A stretch of 21,234 nt of DNA from Spirochaeta sp. UBA2779 (GTDB taxonomy: Bacteria > Spirochaetota > Spirochaetia > DSM-2461): assembly GCA_002352375.1 (NCBI GenBank), contig DEIH01000230.1:1-21234 (forward strand), given 5' to 3'. Below, in pieces: positions 15,801 through 21,234 of this stretch; position 1 is the first letter of the stretch; the number at the start of each line of letters is the position of its first letter. Under the pieces are notes generated by a model. It made no database searches. It was not told where the DNA came from and was given only the letters and a program-made list of their open reading frames with translations. The translations under genes and the position numbers were made by a program.

Positions 15801-15995
15801 AGAGTCAGATTGCTGGGCACTCTTTCAAAAAGGGAATCCGGAGGTAAAAAATCCGGAGGTTCCCCGGATATGAGCACCCGGGACATGGTTGCCAAGCTTG
15901 CCAGAGAAGGCTGGAACAGTGAACAAATTGCGACAAACCTGAAACTGAGCCGGGGCGAAGTGGAACTCATCCTGGAACTTCAGCCCAAGAGTTAG
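12801..15995 (+). CDS. SpiroCoCo-family giant coiled-coil membrane protein
   Basis: The 1064-residue protein has one N-terminal membrane helix (about residues 10-23, MVILLMIIAFILYRRF) and then roughly 950 residues of charged, Glu/Lys/Arg/Leu-rich heptad-like sequence with almost no Pro, i.e. a very long coiled coil. A Gly/Ser/Lys linker (about 1010-1025) leads to a compact C-terminal unit at 1024-1060 (MVAKLAREGWNSEQIATNLKLSRGEVELILEL). This looks like a small helix-turn-helix and resembles the end of SwrB/DUF6115 proteins, an inferred link. Size and layout fit the spirochaete-specific SpiroCoCo coiled-coil family; a cytoskeletal or envelope-scaffolding role is inferred, not shown. It is translationally coupled to the HAD gene, and the AraC-like gene starts 12 nt after its stop. 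Confidence 0.85.
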   Translation: MTFNFDGGDIMVILLMIIAFILYRRFDRTGRSLEKVRRYADKSKSDLDAIVRERELGLKDLSVDLEVQEKTNREILARAEAARVEIMSRAEELEGRVERIEVHERALEDLNDLALRVDENLSRLKLESSYVDDVGTRLSDVKEKFSSLAEKDSARFADFRGEVLDSFGTDINQIKSDLSESGRQLSLFRETLESLNARRDDEVTGKLAEFRDNLEQVEEDFRERLRKVAEEGSRLEDDAFTALNEKISSRSDRLEDNWTRGMTELKDGVSITAEEIQNSLTEARTAMDTWESESSEKLERADKSFVEIEERLSSTSSNLNNDVEELRSRLENLVESKETDLLESVEIRQVEYRKTIEERFARLEEFIRDMDTVAESLRASQKQIIKGVEDSFKEFDTDMAEKRGLEKAGIEESFTSLNREMTDLERGLDELKSRAYDNVSEKLQVFEDEFFTDLKNRDEQMRSTLEEWRKNADLELNELGLKASREREETERRYSMEIKQKLTDLQTKVFGQFETFQDQVDGFRESLNGRILGAEDELNGFREDLGRKIVSEKESSFSEFEKSFENFDRDVGEKFSKANKAIAQKLSDFSSDIETHHKELVGNFEAIREETTDWKERMGIQIQEVQRGTGESIDSMRSEFAVMMSELKEEYTGRTEQLILDSGEERGALRRELAVIEESVAHVSSELTEKTRDSLDTLKDQSERFLLEFRKNSREARDDVERKIKELRQSVQESRDKAESNRKEMTAHTDTEYARLMRNLDEIDRRQREFISETRVFERADEMKEALEADLTELNRQLEAVGSGREEIKKINDQYEKAISLYENVSGKLASFLSEQQKVENLEGKIARIGNLSESVDLKLERVSDANDMLQDLQLRLKQLEDLHEDLGGRYERLSEKSRVLDAATDGVDKNFERMNRIEELVKDVAQRLLPLKENLDSAVERQTRLEEDREKIDAVVGKVAAIDSTITELDNKLEDLTKAREWLAKIETRLDIINKETQQRVRLLGTLSKRESGGKKSGGSPDMSTRDMVAKLAREGWNSEQIATNLKLSRGEVELILELQPKS

Positions 15996-16007
15996 AAACC
16001 GTATCCA

Positions 16008-16787
16008 ATGACTTCCAGACGGTACCGGGCAGATTATTATCTTTTTCGTCATTTTCTGATGGGATTGGGCTCTTTTCGTGACGGTAGGGTGCTTTCCCAT
16101 GGGGCGATGAAGCTTGTTTTTGGAATTAATCAGCCGTTTCGAATCAGACTGCAGCAAAACTGGTATACCGCCAGGGCCGCATTAATTGATGGAGAATGTC
16201 CACACTTTCTGAATGGTAAAGGGGATTGGCAGATACTGCTGTGGATAGACCCGGATACGTCTCTGTGGCATCTTCTTCGCCAACGGTCTCTTAAAGGACG
16301 TCCCTGGGTGCTTCATGATGTACCTGTTCCCCCGGCTATGGATGAGGTGATACAGACTGTCGGAGATAGACCGGACCCACAGGGAGCACTGAGAATTGCT
16401 GAAATGCTCCTCCGGGTGTACAGCGGCGGCATCCCTGTACCTTCCACCTGGGATGAAGTTGTAAAAAAGGCCGTTGAAGCCATCGATGAGAATCCGGGTG
16501 TTCTCGACGTCGGATCTTTTAACGGCCTGGATGAAGACTTCCGCCGGGTGGTGGGTACCCCCCTGGAGAGTTACCTGCACCGGCGTAAATGGATTCAGTA
16601 TCTCGGCCTGCGTCATGGTGGGGTACCCCGGCAGGAATCTCTGAAATTAGCCGGTTTAACTGGATGGGAAGGACTGAGCGACTGGTTTGAGGAGCGTTAC
16701 GGACTGGAATTAAATGTACTTGAAAATCATTTGCCCTTTGTTCGTGTGTATAACGGACCTGAGGATCAGCCGGTTCTCTATCTTTAG
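16008..16787 (+). CDS. AraC-family-like transcriptional regulator (degenerate)
   Basis: The 259-residue protein has an N-terminal part with features of AraC sensor domains (HGAMKLVFGINQPF at 31-44, WQILLWIDPDTS at 74-85). The C-terminal ~110 residues fit the double helix-turn-helix of AraC proteins: DEDFRRVVGTPLESYLHRRKW (175-195) matches the end of the first HTH and connecting helix, and ESLKLAGLTGWEGLSDWFEERYG (210-232) matches the second HTH with its 'AG(F/L)xxxxxLSxxF' pattern. The first recognition region is poorly conserved, so DNA binding is uncertain. The start at ATG 16008 lies 12 nt after the SpiroCoCo stop but lacks a clear ribosome-binding site. The target is unknown. Confidence 0.7.
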   Translation: MTSRRYRADYYLFRHFLMGLGSFRDGRVLSHGAMKLVFGINQPFRIRLQQNWYTARAALIDGECPHFLNGKGDWQILLWIDPDTSLWHLLRQRSLKGRPWVLHDVPVPPAMDEVIQTVGDRPDPQGALRIAEMLLRVYSGGIPVPSTWDEVVKKAVEAIDENPGVLDVGSFNGLDEDFRRVVGTPLESYLHRRKWIQYLGLRHGGVPRQESLKLAGLTGWEGLSDWFEERYGLELNVLENHLPFVRVYNGPEDQPVLYL

Positions 16788-16802
16788 AATCATTATTCAG
16801 AC

Positions 16803-16827
16803 AAAAAAACCGGAAATCTCCCGGTTT
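16803..16827 (-). terminator. Terminator shared by convergent genes, strongest for the minus strand
   Basis: AAACCGG (16807-16813) and CCGGTTT (16821-16827) form a 7-bp stem with a 7-nt loop. On the minus strand the stem runs straight into seven T residues (complement of 16803-16809), a classic terminator for the gene at 16862-17155. On the plus strand the T-rich tail is interrupted, so termination of the AraC-like gene may be weaker. Confidence 0.8.
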
Positions 16828-16861
16828 ATATTCATTTATCAAATGTTGTTGGAAAAAGCTG

Positions 16862-17155
16862 TTAAATCTCGGAGGAGCCTTCAGGGAGGTCTTCTATCTC
16901 AATACTGTCTTCCAAACGTTCAAGGGCTTTGAGACTACGGGACATCAGTTCACCGGTTTGAGCGGTCATCTCCATGAGAGAGGCCAGGAGTTCTTCCTGT
17001 TTTACCAGTTCCCGGTTCTGTTCTTCCAGACTTTCTATTCTTTCAGCTTGTTCTCTTAACGCTTCAAGGATGGGGTTAAACCCCGAATCCTCATTGTGGT
17101 CTTCAAAAACCAGGAGAGTACTGACTTGTCCATTCATATAAACCTTACGAATCAT
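16862..17155 (-). CDS. Small coiled-coil protein of unknown function
   Basis: Not a recognised family. The 97-residue product (91 if it starts at the second Met, minus-strand ATG at 17137) begins with a short strand-like segment (MNGQVSTLLVFED). A charged amphipathic region with heptad spacing follows from about residue 27 to 85 (EALREQAERIESLEEQNRELV onward), likely a coiled coil, and the tail is acidic. No signal peptide or membrane helix. The second Met is favoured because TAAGG precedes it at good distance, whereas the first Met has no ribosome-binding site. It stands alone between convergent and divergent neighbours, with its own candidate promoter and a good terminator, which supports a real gene. 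Confidence 0.7.
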   Translation of the reverse strand: MIRKVYMNGQVSTLLVFEDHNEDSGFNPILEALREQAERIESLEEQNRELVKQEELLASLMEMTAQTGELMSRSLKALERLEDSIEIEDLPEGSSEI

Positions 17156-17162
17156 TACCGGT

Positions 17163-17191
17163 ATTCTAGTGCGTTCCCCGGCCTGCTACAA
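17163..17191 (-). promoter_or_regulatory. Candidate promoter of the small coiled-coil gene
   Basis: On the minus strand TTGTAG (17191-17186; only TTG matches) and TAGAAT (17168-17163, 5/6) are separated by 17 bp. Start would fall near 17156, giving an ~18-nt leader to the ATG at 17137. Confidence 0.4.
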
Positions 17192-17215
17192 TCGATTTTC
17201 TTTTCTGAACAGTCG

Positions 17216-17251
17216 TTTTATTCAAAAAAACGGCTCTCTGCGGGAATAAAA
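17216..17251. repeat. Inverted repeat upstream of grpE promoter
   Basis: TTTTATTC (17216-17223) and GAATAAAA (17244-17251) are perfect 8-bp arms around a 20-nt centre. It ends 10 bp before the grpE -35 box. It does not match the CIRCE element (TTAGCACTC-N9-GAGTGCTAA), which is absent from this interval. Confidence 0.5.
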
Positions 17252-17261
17252 TCGGTTTTTC

Positions 17262-17291
17262 TTGACCCTATTTCTTACCCTTGAGTATTTT
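17262..17291 (+). promoter_or_regulatory. Candidate promoter of grpE-dnaK-dnaJ
   Basis: TTGACC (17262-17267) and TATTTT (17286-17291, 4/6) are separated by 18 bp; start would be near 17299, leaving a ~30-nt leader with GAGG at 17321-17324. No sigma32-type CCCCAT box was seen. Confidence 0.5.
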
Positions 17292-17328
17292 ATGGCACAG
17301 AGAAATTACTAGAACCTGGTGAGGTAAA

Positions 17329-17973
17329 ATGAGCCGCAAAGATAATAAGAAAGACATAGCAGACGAAGAGCTTATGGAGGATAAGGCCGGAGAGACTCCT
17401 GAAGCTGATGAAACTACCGGTGATGAAGCCTCAGAAGCAGCAGAACAAACTGAAGAGCCCATTGATGAACTGGCGCTATTGTCAGAAAAAAATGCCGAAC
17501 TGGAGGATCAGATCAGGAGAATCATTGCCGAGAGCCAGAATTCCCGCAAAAGGTTGGTGAAACAACAGCAGGACGTCCATAAATACCGGCATCAGGACAT
17601 TCTGACTGATCTGGCCGAAGTAATTGATAATTTTGAGCGGGCTATTGAGTCCTCAGCGGATTCCCGGGATTTTAATACCTTTCATGAAGGTATTATCATG
17701 ATTGAGAAGCAGTTTTCCGGAATGCTGACAGAACGCTACGGACTTGAACGTATCGGTGTGGAAGGCGAGGCCTACGATCCGTTTCTTCATGAGGCCATGA
17801 TGTCTGAGGAATCCAGTGAAGTCGAAGAAGAAACTGTTAAACAGGTGTACCAGGCCGGGTACCGCCTTCACGACCGCGTCCTCAGGCCGGCTAAAGTTGT
17901 GGTGATCAAACCTGCTGCCAATGAATCAGAAGAGAAAGAAGAAACTGTAGACGCCGTAGACGGCGATAAATAA
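17329..17973 (+). CDS. grpE: GrpE nucleotide-exchange factor
   Basis: GrpE releases ADP from DnaK to reset the Hsp70 cycle. The 214-residue protein has a long acidic N-terminal extension (about 1-50), a paired helix (about 52-110) and the C-terminal beta domain. The family signature is intact near 170-194 (VKQVYQAGYRLHDRVLRPAKVVV). Conserved YDPFLHEAMM sits at 149-158. The ATG has GGTGAGGT directly upstream. The gene is followed 23 nt later by dnaK. A GC-rich hairpin CGCCG-TAGA-CGGCG (17952-17965) lies at its 3' end without a T tract and might affect grpE/dnaK mRNA processing. Confidence 0.96.
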   Translation: MSRKDNKKDIADEELMEDKAGETPEADETTGDEASEAAEQTEEPIDELALLSEKNAELEDQIRRIIAESQNSRKRLVKQQQDVHKYRHQDILTDLAEVIDNFERAIESSADSRDFNTFHEGIIMIEKQFSGMLTERYGLERIGVEGEAYDPFLHEAMMSEESSEVEEETVKQVYQAGYRLHDRVLRPAKVVVIKPAANESEEKEETVDAVDGDK

Positions 17974-17996
17974 GACAAGAAACAAGGAGACATACA

Positions 17997-19937
17997 ATGG
18001 GTAAAATTATTGGAATCGACCTGGGAACAACCAATTCCTGTGTAGCTGTTATGGAGGGTGGAGAGTCCATCGTTATCCCGAATGAAGAAGGTGCCAGAAC
18101 AACTCCTTCCATGGTTGCTTTTACCGACAAGGAAGACCGGCTGGTGGGGCAGACTGCTAAAAACCAGATGGTAACCAACCCCGAGAACACAATTTATTCC
18201 ATCAAACGTTTTATGGGACGCCGGTACGCCGAGGTGAGTGAAGAACTCACCATGATTCCCTACAAAATTGTTAAAGGAGCTGGAGACATTGTTCAGGTGG
18301 ACATTAAGGGTAAGCCCTATTCCCCTCCTGAAATCTCAGCCTCAATCCTGCAGAAAATGAAAAAAACCGCCGAAGACTACCTCGGTGAATCTGTAACAGA
18401 AGCCATCGTTACCGTTCCTGCTTATTTTAACGATGCTCAGAGACAGGCTACCAAAGATGCCGGTAAAATTGCCGGACTTGAGGTAAAGCGGATTATCAAT
18501 GAGCCCACTGCCGCAGCACTGGCCTACGGAATCGGTAAAGGTGATAAAGAAGAAAAAATCGCTGTGTACGATCTTGGCGGCGGTACCTTTGATATCTCCA
18601 TTCTCGATCTGGGTGATGGTGTTTTTGAAGTCCGTTCCACCAATGGTGATACCCATCTGGGCGGTGATAACTTCGATCAGAAAATAATCGACTGGCTTAT
18701 TGAAGAGTTTAAAAAAGATCAGGGAATCGATCTCTCCAAAGACCGAATGGCACTCCAGCGTCTGAAAGAAGGTGCTGAAAAAGCCAAGAAAGAACTTTCG
18801 GGTACCCAGTCCACAGATATCAACCTGCCCTTTATCACAGCCGATGCCTCAGGACCAAAGCATCTGCAGTACAATCTGAGCCGGGCGAAATTCGATCAGA
18901 TGACTGCCAGCCTGGTGGAACGTACTAAACAGCCCTGTCTTCAGGCTTTGAAAGATGCGGGATACACGGCTTCTGATATTGATGAAGTTATCCTTGTCGG
19001 CGGATCCACTCGTATCCCCGCAGTGCAGGAAGCCGTTAAGAAGCTTTTTGAAAAAGAACCCCATCGCGGTGTAAATCCCGATGAAGTGGTTGCTATGGGT
19101 GCCGCAATTCAGGGCGGGGTATTGGGAGGAGATGTTAACGATGTTCTTCTTCTTGATGTTACCCCTCTGTCTCTGGGTATTGAAACTCTCGGCAGTGTGT
19201 TTACCAAACTGATCGAAAAAAATACAACCATACCAACCAAGAAGAGTCAGGTATTCTCCACTGCCGCTGATAATCAGCCTGCTGTTTCTATCCACGTACT
19301 TCAAGGGGAGCGGGAAATGGCCACCTACAACCGTACTCTGGGTCGATTTGAACTTACCGGTATTCCTCCGGCACCCCGGGGTGTTCCCCAGATTGAAGTT
19401 ACCTTCGACATTGATGCCAACGGAATCGTTCATGTATCAGCCAAAGACATGGGAACAGGTAAAGAGCAGAAAATCCGTATCGAATCCTCCAGCGGTCTTT
19501 CCGAAGAGGAAATCAACCGCATGGTTCAGGAAGCTGAGGCCAATGCCGAAGCCGATAAGAGCGCACGGGATATGGCAGAATCCAGGAACAACGCCGACTC
19601 TCTGGTTTACCAGTCCGAGAAAGCCCTCAAGGATTTCGGAGATAAGGTGAGCGCCGAAGAGAAAGCTGCTGTTGAATCGGCGGTAGCCGATTTGAAGACA
19701 GCCCTGGAAGGCAGTGATGTAGAAGCGGTTAAGCAGAAAACAGAAGCTCTTACCCAAGCCTCTCAAAAGCTATCCGAAGAAATGTACAAAGCCCAGGCGG
19801 AAGAAGCAGGTGCCGGAGCTGCTGATGGCGGACCGGAAGCAGCCCCTGGAGACGCCTCTGAAGGAGATGCATCCAGCGGACCTCAAAGTGATGATGTCGA
19901 GGACGCCGACTACGAAGTTGTCGACGAGGATAAGTAA
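17997..19937 (+). CDS. dnaK: Chaperone DnaK (Hsp70)
   Basis: ATP-driven cytoplasmic chaperone that binds exposed hydrophobic peptides with DnaJ and GrpE. The 646-residue protein is full length. The nucleotide-binding domain shows GIDLGTTNSCVAV (6-18), IINEPTAAALAYG (166-178), DLGGGTFDIS (192-201) and LVGGSTRIPAVQ. The interdomain linker DVLLLDVTPLSLG is followed by the peptide-binding and lid domains. A disordered Ala/Gly/Asp-rich tail ends in YEVVDEDK, the typical co-chaperone-binding type of ending. AGGAGA at 17985-17990 precedes the ATG by 6 nt. dnaJ follows after 6 nt. Confidence 0.98.
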   Translation: MGKIIGIDLGTTNSCVAVMEGGESIVIPNEEGARTTPSMVAFTDKEDRLVGQTAKNQMVTNPENTIYSIKRFMGRRYAEVSEELTMIPYKIVKGAGDIVQVDIKGKPYSPPEISASILQKMKKTAEDYLGESVTEAIVTVPAYFNDAQRQATKDAGKIAGLEVKRIINEPTAAALAYGIGKGDKEEKIAVYDLGGGTFDISILDLGDGVFEVRSTNGDTHLGGDNFDQKIIDWLIEEFKKDQGIDLSKDRMALQRLKEGAEKAKKELSGTQSTDINLPFITADASGPKHLQYNLSRAKFDQMTASLVERTKQPCLQALKDAGYTASDIDEVILVGGSTRIPAVQEAVKKLFEKEPHRGVNPDEVVAMGAAIQGGVLGGDVNDVLLLDVTPLSLGIETLGSVFTKLIEKNTTIPTKKSQVFSTAADNQPAVSIHVLQGEREMATYNRTLGRFELTGIPPAPRGVPQIEVTFDIDANGIVHVSAKDMGTGKEQKIRIESSSGLSEEEINRMVQEAEANAEADKSARDMAESRNNADSLVYQSEKALKDFGDKVSAEEKAAVESAVADLKTALEGSDVEAVKQKTEALTQASQKLSEEMYKAQAEEAGAGAADGGPEAAPGDASEGDASSGPQSDDVEDADYEVVDEDK

Positions 19938-19943
19938 AACGGC

Positions 19944-21062
19944 GTGTCGAAGAGGGATTATTATGAGGTTCTCGGTGTCGAGAAAGGCGCCGGAGCCGAT
20001 GAAGTAAAAAAGGCTTACCGCAAACTTGCAGTGAAGTTTCATCCTGACCGAAATCAGGATAATAAAGAAGCTGAGGCTAAATTCAAGGAAGCCACCGAGG
20101 CTTACGAAGTACTCTCGGACGAGAAGAAACGTCAGGCTTACGACCAGTATGGCTTTGCCGGAGTGGATAACATGGGCGGCCCCACCTTTAATGCCAATGC
20201 ATTCAGTGGTTTTGAAGATCTCTTCGGCGAAGGAATGGGGGGATTCGGAAACATCTTCGAGTCCTTTTTCGGCGGCGGCGGAGGAGGCGGCCGACGATCC
20301 GGAGGCCGGCCCCGGGGATCCGATCTTCGGCATGATATCCGCATTGACTTCGATCAGGCCGTATTCGGTAAAGAAATTGAAATTGAATTCGACCGTATGA
20401 AAACTTGCGGAGACTGCCATGGTGCCGGGGGGGAAGGGGTGAGAACCTGTCCCCAATGCGGCGGATCGGGTCAGGTGCGGCGGAATTCGGGTTTCTTTTC
20501 CATCGCCACTGCTTGTACCTCCTGTGGAGGTGAAGGGACTGTAATCGATAATCCCTGCAGTACATGCCGGGGCAGCGGTACTGTCAGAGCCCATCAGAAA
20601 ATCAAGGTAACCATTCCTCCGGGTATGGATCCCGACCGGCGTATACGTCTTGAAGGTCAGGGGAACAACGGGTCTAAAGGAGCACCTGCCGGAGATCTTT
20701 ACGTCTACATTCACGTCCGTCCCCATCCGCATTTTGAGCGGCACAAGTACGATCTGTACTGCGTTCTACCCATTTCCATAACTCAGGCGGCCCTGGGAGC
20801 GGATATTTTTGTGAAAACTCTGGACAACAAGCGCATCAAGCTCAAAGTTCCCCCGGGTACCCAGGATTCGAAGATGCTGAAGATTCGGGGTGAGGGTGTT
20901 CCTGTACTCAATGCCGGCGGTCGTCGTGGTGATTTATATGTCAAGTTAAAGGTTGAAGTTCCAACCCGTCTTTCGGGTAAGGAAAAAGAGCTGTTGCGTC
21001 AGTATGCTGAAAAACATGGCGAACAGAACGAACCCAGGCCTATTAAGCTTAAAGATCTTTAA
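19944..21062 (+). CDS. dnaJ: Co-chaperone DnaJ (Hsp40, type I)
   Basis: DnaJ delivers substrates to DnaK and stimulates its ATPase. The 372-residue protein has the complete type I architecture: J domain (about 4-70) with the HPD triad at 33-35, a Gly/Phe-rich region (about 71-122), and a zinc-binding region with four CxxCxGxG repeats (C155/C158, C169/C172, C191/C194, C205/C208). The C-terminal substrate-binding domains follow. The start is GTG at 19944, giving the standard SKRDYYEVLGV beginning. The ribosome-binding site (GAGG at 19926-19929, inside dnaK) is farther away than usual, so coupling to dnaK translation is likely. Confidence 0.97.
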   Translation: MSKRDYYEVLGVEKGAGADEVKKAYRKLAVKFHPDRNQDNKEAEAKFKEATEAYEVLSDEKKRQAYDQYGFAGVDNMGGPTFNANAFSGFEDLFGEGMGGFGNIFESFFGGGGGGGRRSGGRPRGSDLRHDIRIDFDQAVFGKEIEIEFDRMKTCGDCHGAGGEGVRTCPQCGGSGQVRRNSGFFSIATACTSCGGEGTVIDNPCSTCRGSGTVRAHQKIKVTIPPGMDPDRRIRLEGQGNNGSKGAPAGDLYVYIHVRPHPHFERHKYDLYCVLPISITQAALGADIFVKTLDNKRIKLKVPPGTQDSKMLKIRGEGVPVLNAGGRRGDLYVKLKVEVPTRLSGKEKELLRQYAEKHGEQNEPRPIKLKDL

Positions 21063-21079
21063 ATTTACTTCCAGCCCAT

Positions 21080-21114
21080 AAACCGTCTGTTTCACATTCA
21101 CAGACGGTTTTTTT
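21080..21114 (+). terminator. Intrinsic terminator after dnaJ
   Basis: AAACCGTCTGT (21080-21090) and ACAGACGGTTT (21100-21110) form a perfect 11-bp stem with a 9-nt loop, followed by a T run ending at 21114. It closes the grpE-dnaK-dnaJ transcript. Confidence 0.93.
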
Positions 21115-21226
21115 ATTCCCAAGCGAAATGAGAGGAATACAGCGGGTTTGCCACCAGCTGCGTACCGCAGGCTATGCCGAGGAACGTTGCGAAAAAAGCG
21201 AACTTGCGAGCAGTGAACTTGTTCAT
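21113..21226 (-). CDS. Possible small exported peptide, or 3' end of a longer gene
   Basis: A 37-codon minus-strand frame starts at ATG 21226 and ends with TAA at 21113-21115. It has a basic start (MNKFTARKF), a hydrophobic core (AFFATFLGIACGTQLVA) and a plausible signal-peptidase site before NPLYSSHFAWE. It contains one Cys, but the preceding residues (GIA) are not a canonical lipobox. The frame stays open upstream to the window edge, so the ATG may be internal. GGGA lies just before the ATG. The stop falls right beside the dnaJ terminator, as expected for a convergent neighbour. Family unknown. Confidence 0.4.
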   Translation of the reverse strand: MNKFTARKFAFFATFLGIACGTQLVANPLYSSHFAWE

Positions 21227-21234
21227 TCCCGAAT

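Noticed and set aside
18849..19433. 194-residue minus-strand frame inside dnaK
   Set aside because: Shadow of dnaK codon bias; no motif, no ribosome-binding site.
19770..20744. 324-residue open frame on the minus strand across dnaK and dnaJ
   Set aside because: It is antisense to two clearly real genes; long antisense frames opposite dnaK are a well-known composition artefact. No start signal or recognisable motif.

Overview
The window looks like a chromosomal housekeeping segment from a free-living spirochaete (Spirochaetota, probably Spirochaetales). The main clue is the 1064-residue membrane-anchored coiled-coil protein at 12801-15995, which matches the spirochaete 'SpiroCoCo' family. Supporting clues are the TolQ/TolR/TonB-type envelope genes and moderate GC. 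The genus cannot be read from the sequence. No mobile element, CRISPR array, tRNA or rRNA was seen, and coding density is very high, with many 4-nt stop/start overlaps.

Layout: (1) 1-1053, 3' part of an acidic-repeat protein with a possible GAF-like C-terminus. (2) 1184-4424, rny (RNase Y), a hairpin terminator, then ymdB and tlyA (rRNA 2'-O-methyltransferase). (3) 4425-5180, minus strand, a membrane-anchored GerMN-domain protein whose stop codon abuts the tlyA stop. (4) 5287-9936, plus strand, diverging from it: ptsI (PTS enzyme I), der (ribosome-assembly GTPase) and an exported protein with an NlpC/P60-like Cys motif, all overlapping. (5) 10015-12052, an exbB/tolQ - exbD/tolR - tonB-like operon with its own promoter. 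(6) 12130-16787, a HAD phosphatase, the SpiroCoCo protein and a degenerate AraC-type regulator. (7) 16862-17155, minus strand, a small coiled-coil protein. (8) 17329-21062, grpE-dnaK-dnaJ, closed by a strong terminator. (9) 21113-21226, minus strand, a possible small exported peptide at the window edge.

Functionally the window combines RNA turnover and ribosome maturation (rny, tlyA, der), protein folding (grpE-dnaK-dnaJ), cell-envelope energy transduction (exbBD-tonB) and envelope or cytoskeletal structure (SpiroCoCo, the Cys-motif exported protein, the GerMN protein). Sigma70-type promoters are readable before rny, ptsI, exbB, the HAD gene and grpE; three of them use TTGACC as the -35 box.

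No clearly new multi-gene system is evident. The most interesting points are: the apparent near-leaderless divergent pair ptsI/GerMN; the Cys-motif exported protein; the SwrB/DUF6115-like C-terminus of SpiroCoCo; absence of a CIRCE operator upstream of grpE, where a different inverted repeat lies; and the acidic hexapeptide-repeat protein at the left edge. All family assignments come from reading motifs, with no database search.
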